The notes under the pieces were generated by a model, which saw nothing but the letters and a program-made list of their open reading frames with translations, was not told the DNA's origin and searched no databases. Source: Macrostomum hystrix (taxonomy: Eukaryota > Platyhelminthes > Macrostomidae). Taken from it: 64,000 nucleotides of DNA. Numbering within the stretch: position 1 is the stretch's first letter; each line of letters begins with the position of its first letter. The stretch is from contig CATNEN010000039.1 in NCBI GenBank assembly GCA_950097015.1, positions 16,462,501-16,526,500 on the forward strand. The letters are read 5' to 3'. The translations under genes and the position numbers were made by a program. Below are positions 57,130-64,000 of the stretch, one piece after another.

Positions 57130-57590
57130 ATAGGACGGTGAAGATTAGCAGCTTCTATCATCCCAACTGCCTGCGCTGCTTCCGATGCAGCGCATAGAAG
57201 ATGAATTCTACGCAATTCCAGTGAAAGTCGCGACGGTTGCACACTGCTGAAGTGCCGAGGGCCACAATATCCAGCGTGGTTTGGCCGACGCCATCATCGC
57301 TGAGAACCTACCTGGGCACGACCGTGGGCACTGCCAGAGCTTCGGCCATCTCCGAGGGTCAGTCGGTGCCAGCGCTCGTCTTTCTGATCTGCCATAGCAT
57401 CGAGAACTTCATAGCCGACGTCGGCGGCATCATGGGGATCCACCTGGGCATGTCTGCTAACCGTGTGCGAGCTCATCGATCTCATTGTCGACTTGAGTAG
57501 ATCATCCACCTGCTGCCTAATTAGCGACGAAGAGCAGCGATTTGCTTCGACTGAACAAGCGGAATCGACTGAACGGCCTCTTTAACATTC
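57130..57590 (+). pseudogene. Broken DEG/ENaC channel C-terminus
   Basis: ATISSVVWPTPSSLRTYL (before TM2) and NFIADVGGIMGIHLGMS match the DEG/ENaC block leading into the second membrane helix, including the G-x-S selectivity triplet (GMS). Immediately after, the frame shifts: the original frame gives a nonsense tail ending at 57500, whereas the next frame gives LTVCELIDLIVDLSRSSTCC, the expected end of TM2 and cytosolic tail. Upstream, only short in-frame pieces with a stop are seen. It looks like a truncated, frame-shifted relic of a ligand- or proton-gated Na+ channel gene. Confidence 0.65.
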
Positions 57591-57780
57591 AGAGCTGATT
57601 GTGCGCTGTCGAAAGTATTGAAAAGTGTTCTTTGATTTTGAAGGTGGGGACAAGTGGCACAAGCCGAATATGGACACCCTGATACTAATGTTTCTCATTT
57701 CGTTGATCAAGCCTCTATATTGGCCTAAACTCAACTATTTATCGTACTTGCTGAAGTTCCAGCTGATCAGTCCAGATAAA

Positions 57781-58090
57781 GGTCGGTGACCACCGAAGTC
57801 GGAGATGATGCAGGCACATTCGGGTGACGTGCTGATAAATTTTGAAGGCCTGGCAAGGCCGCAGTGAGGTGCAAATTCGTGTGTAGGGGTGTATGAAATA
57901 CGCTAGCTCCTATGGGAAAACTCGGACCTTCGGCCAGAAACATTGAATATCTCGATGGTCTGAAAGGCTGTCTATTTGATTCTTGTATTAGAAGATGCGC
58001 AACAAAAAGTTGGCCAATGTTCTTGAGTTTCGTGTGCTTGCGTTCCTCCGTTCGGGTGCAGCAAAAATGGGGTAAATCCCCCCTTGATAG
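57781..58090 (+). repeat. Interspersed repeat R, intact copy 3
   Basis: Contains GGGTGACGTGCTGATAAATT, AAGGCCGCAGTGAGG, ATTGAATATCTCGATGGTCT and GTTCGGGTGCAGCAAAAATG in one uninterrupted run. It serves as the reference for the split copy at 23167-28050. A SINE B fragment (CCAGTCCATGGACTGAA) follows at about 58100-58160. Confidence 0.75.
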
Positions 58091-58164
58091 TTGTGATGTA
58101 TGACTCGTAGTCCAGGGATATTAGTTGTGGCAGCCAGCCCCAGTCCATGGACTGAAAATAAAAA

Positions 58165-58735
58165 AACAGCTTCTTTTCAAGCGCCACTTTAATTGGTTTC
58201 ATTTCCGTCTAACTATGCATCTTTTACTTTAAGTAGTAAGTCAAGATTTTTAAAGCGTTAATTTTGAAATTATATAAATTAATTACAATCACTTTACGAG
58301 TCCACTTTTTTACTTACTCAGAATAAAATATTTTAGATTATTACTTCTCTGAGTAGCATTAGTGTCTTATAATAGTGCATCAAGCTTGTAAATACCTTAG
58401 AAAAGACTGGATAGGGGAGAAAAATTCAAAGAAAAATGATCAAAGTCTGCAGTGGAATCAGAGATGCTTTAAGCATGCATCACAAAACCAATTAGTTTGT
58501 CTGTAAAGTTTTTTAGTTAATATTGATGCAAAGCTTTTGTTAAAACACATTCAGCGATATTGATAAGTGTAAAATAGCAATCGTGATTTTTTAACATTAT
58601 ATCATAAAGGGTAGCTAATATATTTTGCTCATAAAATTATATCGATCTGCTGACAAATTTATAGACATAAAAGTCTCATTTAGATGGCGGTAGAGCTGTA
58701 GTATCAGTAAAATTTAAAATATTGTTCTGTTCCAT
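58165..58735. other. A/T-rich intergenic DNA
   Basis: No gene or repeat could be assigned. Confidence 0.5.
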
Positions 58736-59155
58736 CACAACATTAAAATGTCTGCGATTATTTCAGCTCAGTTCTTAATCACTTTGGTTCAATTTCCTAT
58801 CATTTCCGTTCAGTTCCCAGACGTTTTAGTATATTTACTGATCATTTCTGTACTTTTTCCGATATTTCCGTTCAGTTCCTCATCTTTTCCGTACAGTTAA
58901 TGGTCATTTTTTAAAGTCAGTGATCTTTTCTATACAGTTCGGGATCATTTCCGTACAGTTATTGATCATTTCCGTACAGTTATTGATCATTTCCGAACAG
59001 TTAGTGATATCTTCCGTACAGTTGGTGATCACTAATGTACAGTTCGTGATCATTTTTGCATAGTTCTTGATCGCTTCCGTACAGTTTGTGTTCATTTTTG
59101 TACAGTTTATAATATTCTCCGAAGAGTTCCCAGTCATTGCCATCGTCTCTTTAAC
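58736..59155. repeat. Degenerate 24-25-bp array downstream of the TRP-like gene
   Basis: The unit TTCCGTACAGTTATTGATCA plus T.., more diverged than other arrays in the window; about 16 copies lead up to about 40 bp before the gene's stop codon. Confidence 0.85.
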
Positions 59156-59196
59156 TTCAGAGTTTACCATTAGCCCGCCAGCAGCGCAATCGCAGT

Positions 59197-61179
59197 CTAG
59201 AGGCTCCCTTTTCTACCGCCGAAGTCACCGGCCAGTCGGCCACGGTGCTCAGGGTTGGCAGTTTTACATCGTCGTCCAACTGCGCTCACTGTCGCCTCTT
59301 CCTCCGGGACGATTAGCTCCAGCGCAGCGTCCTGGTTGTCCTCCTCGATATCGACGACGGTGCACGAGACGTCGACGGTTGTGGACGTCTCACCGACCTC
59401 TGAAACGGCATTTGCTGTTCGATTACTTTTTTCTGACTTCTTCTCCGACGTTTTTTGGAGCTCAAGGTCAACCCAACTGGCGTGGTTTTTCTCGCTGACC
59501 GTCGACATGACCTCCAAGGTCCGTTTGCGCCGGTTGCACGTGATTAGCCGGTAAAGAATCGAGAATTTGTGCCACAGACCGTAGCGAACCCGATTGGCTC
59601 GATAGACCCGATGCAGGAAGTGCATTGTGGATTTGTTCCTGGCGACGCGATCGATAAAGCTGACCAGAGAGGCAATGAGAAAGTTCAGCGTCAGTATGGC
59701 AAACATCAGGATGTAGACAAAGTGCAGAACCTTGATTTCAGTCTTCTTGAACTCCATGCTCAGAGTCGAATTGCCAAACTGACGCGATGTTGGATCGAAC
59801 AAATTCAGCGAGGCGCTGAACACTCGATAGAACTCGCTGAGGAAGCTTGACAAGTCCATGTTGGAGAACTCGCTAAACTCGGCGCCTACCTGGTGCAGAA
59901 TTCCCGCAGTCTGAGCCCAGAACAGGTTGGCGAAGATCACAATGCAAATGATGTAGATGATGCTGAGTTGCAGGAAGCGCTCCAGCACCTGTCGGAACAT
60001 CATCACCGTTTCGCCAAACAGCGGAGCGCTCTCCATCATGTACAGGAAGAGCAGATTGACGCATAGAGCGCACATGTGCAGGAAACTGCCAACTGCCTGG
60101 AAGGCGACTTCAAGGTTTAGCAAGGTTCTCATCACCAATTGGTTGGCCTCCGTTGACGTAAAGTTAGCGCGGACGCCCCTGACAATAGCGCAACCGGCGT
60201 ACTGCAGCAGGCCAAGGGAGCATGGCTGGGTGAAGCAGCTGTTAAAGAAAGCTGCCAGGAGCCAGTAGGCGACCCAGCAGAACAGGCACAGCAACAGCAG
60301 GAGGTCCGTGCTCTGCGTGCGTCTCTTGTAGAGATGGCGATACCGCACACTGCGCCACTTCAGCTTGTAGTGGCTAACAATGACCGAGGCAATGGCACGC
60401 AGCGGAAAAAGCATTGCCTTCAGCAGAATTACCAGCGCAATAATTATGCCAGTCAACTGTGCCACGTGATGACCGTCCGCGATATGGAAATTAAAGTTTG
60501 GCAGGCTATTGGTGCAGAAATTGCCGCGGAACTCAGACAGTAGAGTAGCTAGCCGATCATTGCTCAGGCCAAGTGCGTAACGTATTCTCTTCTCGACGTC
60601 CTCCTTACTCAACATGACTCCGGCGTGGATCGGCACGGACATTCTGTGGGTGGACGGCTTGAGGCACTTTATTGCGGCCAGAGGATCGGCTACCGCGTCG
60701 GATGCGTCAAAAAATGCGTAGGTCATGGGCAGCGGAATGTAGAGAATGCACAGGCAGAGAATCCAAGGCAGCAGTTCAAGAGCTAGAACAATTTTCACAC
60801 TCCAGGAGATGCCCATCTGCAGCATGGCCGGGTGCTGCAGGAAGCCAGATTCGTGCAGACGAGATATCTGTTCCGGCGTTGTTAGCGACGCCAGGAGAGC
60901 CATGGGCGCCCGGTGGAATCGATTGCACCGGCTGCCGACCAGGTACTCGTCCATCAGGTAGTGCTTGGTGATCATATTTCCGTGAACGCTGGACTGTACG
61001 TAGACGCCGGGCAATTCAAGGAACACGATGGCCAGCTGGTAGCACTCCAGGTAGATTGCCAGTTCCAGGCTGTTGAAGTCGAAGTCGTCCAACTGTCTGG
61101 CGGTGGCGCGGCTGTTGGCGGCTCCGCCGCACTTTAGAGCAGTCTCGAGGAACTTGGCGTAGGCGGCTGTTGGTTTCAC
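59197..61179 (-). CDS. TRP-like six-TM cation channel, C-terminal exon (660 aa)
   Basis: One long exon starting after an acceptor (CCACCCCAAATCCCAG in gene sense). The frame upstream offers no ATG before it, so N-terminal exons are missing. Residues about 1-140 resemble a helical ankyrin or linker region (DFNSLELAIYLECYQLAIVF). Six hydrophobic segments follow: near 145-175 (IVLALELLPWILCLCILYI), 245-270, 295-315, 355-380, 395-420 and, after a pore-like loop (FLSEFYRVFSASLNLFDPT), S6 VLHFVYILMFAILTLNFLIA. The S6 NxLIA and the following basic helix recall TRPV/TRPA channels. The tail is charged. It should be a plasma- or organelle-membrane cation channel. The selectivity filter is not classical and the subfamily is unresolved; other ion-transport families are possible. 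Confidence 0.6.
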   Translation of the reverse strand: MKPTAAYAKFLETALKCGGAANSRATARQLDDFDFNSLELAIYLECYQLAIVFLELPGVYVQSSVHGNMITKHYLMDEYLVGSRCNRFHRAPMALLASLTTPEQISRLHESGFLQHPAMLQMGISWSVKIVLALELLPWILCLCILYIPLPMTYAFFDASDAVADPLAAIKCLKPSTHRMSVPIHAGVMLSKEDVEKRIRYALGLSNDRLATLLSEFRGNFCTNSLPNFNFHIADGHHVAQLTGIIIALVILLKAMLFPLRAIASVIVSHYKLKWRSVRYRHLYKRRTQSTDLLLLLCLFCWVAYWLLAAFFNSCFTQPCSLGLLQYAGCAIVRGVRANFTSTEANQLVMRTLLNLEVAFQAVGSFLHMCALCVNLLFLYMMESAPLFGETVMMFRQVLERFLQLSIIYIICIVIFANLFWAQTAGILHQVGAEFSEFSNMDLSSFLSEFYRVFSASLNLFDPTSRQFGNSTLSMEFKKTEIKVLHFVYILMFAILTLNFLIASLVSFIDRVARNKSTMHFLHRVYRANRVRYGLWHKFSILYRLITCNRRKRTLEVMSTVSEKNHASWVDLELQKTSEKKSEKSNRTANAVSEVGETSTTVDVSCTVVDIEEDNQDAALELIVPEEEATVSAVGRRCKTANPEHRGRLAGDFGGRKGSL

Positions 61180-61200
61180 CTGGGATTTGGGGTGGGGCAA

Positions 61201-62003
61201 TATTGGTCTTTAACACTCGAACTTCCCTCTATTTATTTATTACCTTGCAACTAACAAACATTTAAGCATAATTATCCCAGTTTTTTGTTTCATTCGGTTG
61301 CTTCCAAAAAGATCAATAACTTGACTTGAGATGCAGGTGGATGCATCGGAGACGACTTGCTGCCAATTCCGATATCTTTTAGCAACCGACTGAATAGCTC
61401 ACAATACGTAAAAAGCTAATGTTGCAACGTGAGAGTTCTTTGAGAGAAAAAGGCTTGCTGGAGAAAGTTGATGGGCTGGTAAGACCAGTAAGGTGTGTAC
61501 GCTCCTGTAGTACATTCATGGACAGGGAGTGCATTGTCAGTTCTTCTTATTTACTTAAATTAGATGTACGCAAAGTCAGGGAGTAACGCCAGAGATGAGA
61601 AATAACTTTTGTGTAGCCTACAGTGATTAGCAATAAGCAATTTGGCCACAGTGATTAAATATCTGCAGCGAGATGTGAATGTATGAACGCAGAGTTACAA
61701 CTGACGTGAAGTCTTCCAGAATGATTTTTCGCTTCAGAAGCAACAGAACCTACAGGGCAGTCCATCCGGACATTGTTAAAATGTGGCGCCACAAAACCCA
61801 ATGTCTTTTCAGCTTGCAGTCCGCGGACCGAGAAAAAGACCTGCTGCAAATAGAATCGGTTCCCGGAGACCAACTGCTCACTAGAGTGAGCATGAATGTC
61901 AATCTACGAGCGTATGCAGCCGTAGCTTAGTGGCGTTATTGGACGACGTGTGGGTGCTTCTTTCATTTTAATTTTTGACCATTGGTGAGCGTTAATCCGG
62001 TAA
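61201..62003. other. Intergenic or 5' intron DNA
   Basis: It probably contains the missing upstream part of the TRP-like gene or the leader of the next gene, but nothing can be assigned. The 83-codon frame at 61679-61930 shows no domain. Confidence 0.4.
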
Positions 62004-62675
62004 ACTCGGCACCGACCGCTGAACGCTGAAGCCATCGCTCGCAGCTGCAACCAGTGGAATGACCTGCGGAATCTGTCACCGGGTGCTGAAGCTGCCCGGG
62101 CTAATATGCAGCTGGACTGTGATGGCCGCATGAGCCTGACTGTTGGTACGTGCGTCTGTCCGAAAGCGTCCTACAAACGTCGATACATATTGAAGAATTT
62201 TAAAAGCGACAAGGATCTAAAGCACCACCAGAAGCGTAAAATTTTTCTTCGTGAAAGACTAGAGCTTCAACTAGAAGCAGATGGCACTGTGACTGAGGAG
62301 TCAAATCTAGTTGAAGGTTCGGTCACGGATGAGGATGACACGAAAGACCTGCGGTCCACTTCTATGTTGTTGTTTGACAAAATGAAGCCTATTCAAAAAG
62401 GCCGTGAAAGGCGAATTTCAAAACAAAAGCGAAGACAAAGAAGACAAAGAAGGAAGCAAAATGACTGGCACGCAACAATTGATTTCTTCGAATCGGACAG
62501 CAGTGGTTCTGATAAAGTTGACGAGTTGAAAAGCGAATTCGACTTGCGCCTCGCGGACGCGATTCAATCAGAACTGGCCAGACACCGACCGCGACGATCC
62601 AGACAATCATGGCCACCAACGCCGCGGAAACAATCTGCTCGACCATGGTTTCAGCGTCCATGCCTCGGAAGCTAG
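62004..62675 (+). CDS. Uncharacterised charged ORF upstream of the RBR ligase
   Basis: The frame is open from 62004, with the first ATG at 62106. The content looks coding: a basic region (SYKRRYILKNFKSDKDLKHH), an acidic stretch (VEGSVTDEDDTKD), a strongly basic KQKRRQRRQRRKQ (nuclear-localisation-like) and an acidic SDSSGSDKVDELKSEF. I recognise no domain. The last about 25 codons overlap another frame and look like out-of-frame reading. It may be the N-terminal part of the RBR gene with frame breaks, or a separate gene. Confidence 0.4.
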   Translation, partial: TRHRPLNAEAIARSCNQWNDLRNLSPGAEAARANMQLDCDGRMSLTVGTCVCPKASYKRRYILKNFKSDKDLKHHQKRKIFLRERLELQLEADGTVTEESNLVEGSVTDEDDTKDLRSTSMLLFDKMKPIQKGRERRISKQKRRQRRQRRKQNDWHATIDFFESDSSGSDKVDELKSEFDLRLADAIQSELARHRPRRSRQSWPPTPRKQSARPWFQRPCLGS

Positions 62676-63070
62676 CCTTTGTGTTAGAGCCCGACCTTTC
62701 CGAGTTTGTAGTTTTGGAAGTTATTAAAGAAAGTGAGCTAGAGTGCACAATATTTCTGGTGCATCACGTGTGCTCCAAACAAGAGTTCGCGCCAGTTACA
62801 TCCATCAGAGAATTGAAAAGCCTGGATAATCGTATCGGTGTCCTGCGCTCAAAGTCTGTCTCGATTAAAACGAGCGCTCCATACTTCAAAGAATTTAAGT
62901 ATCGCATCGATGCATTGGCAAAGAGCGTCGAAAATGTCGGAGTCCGAGGCCAGAATGACTGCCATCTGAGCCCTGCCGATGTTCAAGACACCAACCACCG
63001 CACCCATCAATGCCGAGCTGGTGCTAGCGCCCGACTGCGAGATCTGCTGTCAACAGCTGTCCACCGGTGA
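62609..63070 (+). CDS. Uncharacterised ORF overlapping the RBR start
   Basis: The frame is +2 relative to its neighbours. The first part looks like a real globular protein (MPRKLAFVLEPDLSEFVVLE, VCSKQEFAPVTSIRELKSLD, YFKEFKYRIDALAKSV). The last 35 codons are Arg/His/Gln-rich and out of frame with the RBR domain. It may continue the upstream ORF after a frameshift near 62590 and lead into the RBR frame after another near 62960. No domain is recognised. Confidence 0.4.
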   Translation: MATNAAETICSTMVSASMPRKLAFVLEPDLSEFVVLEVIKESELECTIFLVHHVCSKQEFAPVTSIRELKSLDNRIGVLRSKSVSIKTSAPYFKEFKYRIDALAKSVENVGVRGQNDCHLSPADVQDTNHRTHQCRAGASARLRDLLSTAVHR

Positions 63071-63953
63071 CAGCGTCGACTCTTTCGCCGACGGCGCTAC
63101 CATGCTGAGCGAGTGCGGCCACCGGTTCTGCAACAGCTTCTGGTTGCAGCACGTGTCTGGCAGCATCGCCAGGGGTCGGGCGGACATCTGGTGTCCCGCA
63201 TTCCAATGCAAGACGGCTCTGGACGCGGCCACGCTGCTGTGGTTCTGTCCGGCCGATCTTGTCTCCGCTCTGGGCTCGGCCACATTCCGTTCGTGGCTTT
63301 CCGAGCAAAGCGAACGGCGTCAGCGACGACTGTGCCCTCGGCCGAGCTGCGGTCGAGTGCTCGAGAGTCGGGCCGGGGTGAACACGCTGTGCGACTGCAG
63401 CGGGTGCGGACTGTGCGTCGGCTGCGGGCACGAGCCGCACTGGCCCTGCGACTGCGACACGGCTGCTAAGTAAGTAGTTCAATACGCTCGTAGTAAAAAT
63501 ACCACGGGGGTAATAATGCCCATATTTTTCTTCAAACTGTGTCTCCTAAAATTGTCAATTAATTGCCATGAAAATGCAAACATTTCGGCATCGTCAAGAT
63601 ATTCAAAGATTCTTTTCGGGGTGTCTGCATGCAAAAACAACTTATTGAGGCATAGTTTTTCTGCTCGCAAAATTTCATCATTAAACTATGTCGGCTATCG
63701 ATCTTGATCGAATTCTAATGATTATATTGTTGATTTTTTCATCATTTTTGAGCCTATATGGATTCGAGGTTTAGACAGAGCAATGCAAATTTTTCATGTC
63801 ATCAGGGTATTCGATAAGAATCGCTGAATACCTCGACGATGCGGACGTCGGATGTCGTAATTTAGTTTATCCAAAAGGATCGGCTGCAACCACATGACCT
63901 GTCCGTGCGGTGAGCACTTCTGCTGGTGGTGCGGCCTGCCGATGACGGCTCAG
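62979..63953 (+). CDS. RBR-type (Ariadne-like) E3 ubiquitin ligase, partial
   Basis: Exons 62979-63469 and 63878-63953 join as AA|G at a GTAAGT donor and AG acceptor; the gene continues past the window. RING1 is CEICCQQL...ECGHRFCNSFW...WCPAFQCK. IBR is LCPRPSCGRVLES...CDCSGCGLCVGCGHEPHWPCDC. RING2 begins GCNHMTCPCGEHFCWWCGLP. This order defines RBR ligases, which pass ubiquitin through a RING2 cysteine (the C of HMTC). Notably RING1 reads CNSFW where Ariadnes have CNTCW, so one zinc-ligand cysteine is Phe. In this frame a TGA (62967) lies just before the ATG at 62979; the true N-terminus may come from the upstream ORFs. Confidence 0.82.
63470..63877. other. Intron of the RBR gene with a dispersed repeat
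   Basis: A/T-rich; 63650-63790 resembles 4320-4450 and 63800-63845 resembles 56940-56990. Otherwise nothing. Confidence 0.5.
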
Positions 63954-64000
63954 GTCCGTGCAGCAAGCTCAATTCGATCAGTTCGAAATCTGGTTTTAGT

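Noticed and set aside
61180-61200. Upstream start of the TRP-like ORF at 61200
   Set aside because: That codon is TTG, not ATG, and a good splice acceptor ends at 61180, so the exon is internal.
61679-61930. 83-codon plus-strand ORF
   Set aside because: No domain, no splice context, and composition no more coding-like than the overlapping minus frame.
61905-61970. tRNA-like GTAGCTTAGTGGC (A-box-like)
   Set aside because: No B box or cloverleaf downstream.

Overview
This is animal nuclear DNA. The genes have short GT-AG introns and AATAAA-type poly(A) signals, coding exons are GC-richer than the A/T-rich spacers, and SINEs, Helitrons and cut-and-paste transposons are frequent. The gene set is metazoan: IAP, SLC66A2, ferredoxin reductase, Rab19/43, UDP-glucose dehydrogenase, SEC20, FKBP2, a GT32 glycosyltransferase, a TRP-like channel and an RBR ubiquitin ligase. 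Minisatellites fill most introns and spacers, and several genes have a 3' splice acceptor 8-46 nt before the ATG. Together these would fit a spliced-leader-using spiralian such as a free-living flatworm, but that placement is inference.

Layout. 1-4675: non-coding DNA, a 17-bp array and a broken LINE reverse transcriptase. 4676-15894: an apparently complete 11.2-kb CACTA/EnSpm-like transposon. It has matching inverted ends, a TA target duplication, different sub-terminal repeat arrays at each end, a six-exon accessory gene and an intact transposase. Its right end abuts the ATG of an IAP-type gene (BIR-UBA-RING, 15896-17648), whose 5' UTR and splice acceptor now lie 11.2 kb away on the far side. 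17650-29200: SLC66A2 on the minus strand, then a stack of nested insertions (old interspersed repeat, then a TIR element with 8-bp TSD, then a minisatellite-filled Helitron) and two inverted copies of a MITE with 8-9-bp TSDs.

29498-31921: FDXR (4 exons). 33577-35601: two more copies of the same MITE. 37506-38526: a Rab19/43-like GTPase with two unusual nucleotide-site residues, followed by tandem repeats derived from its own last codons. 39447-49791: a head-to-tail plus-strand cluster of UGDH (5 exons), SEC20/BNIP1 and FKBP2. Each UGDH intron and the FKBP2 intron carries its own minisatellite. 51260-56627: a minus-strand GT32 glycosyltransferase whose 3.2-kb intron is almost entirely a 31/36-bp minisatellite plus a SINE. 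57130-57590: a broken DEG/ENaC channel. 59197-61179: the C-terminal exon of a TRP-like six-TM channel (minus). 62004-63953: ORFs in two frames leading into an RBR-type E3 ligase cut by the window end.

The host genes look like unrelated housekeeping neighbours rather than one pathway. UGDH, SEC20, FKBP2, GT32 and the Rab are all linked to the secretory pathway or glycan precursors, but nothing shows that they are co-regulated. No rRNA gene, CRISPR array, bona fide tRNA gene or viral gene was seen. Exon joins were worked out by hand from GT-AG sites and reading phase. In each gene called complete, the summed exons are a multiple of three and encode a protein of near-family length.
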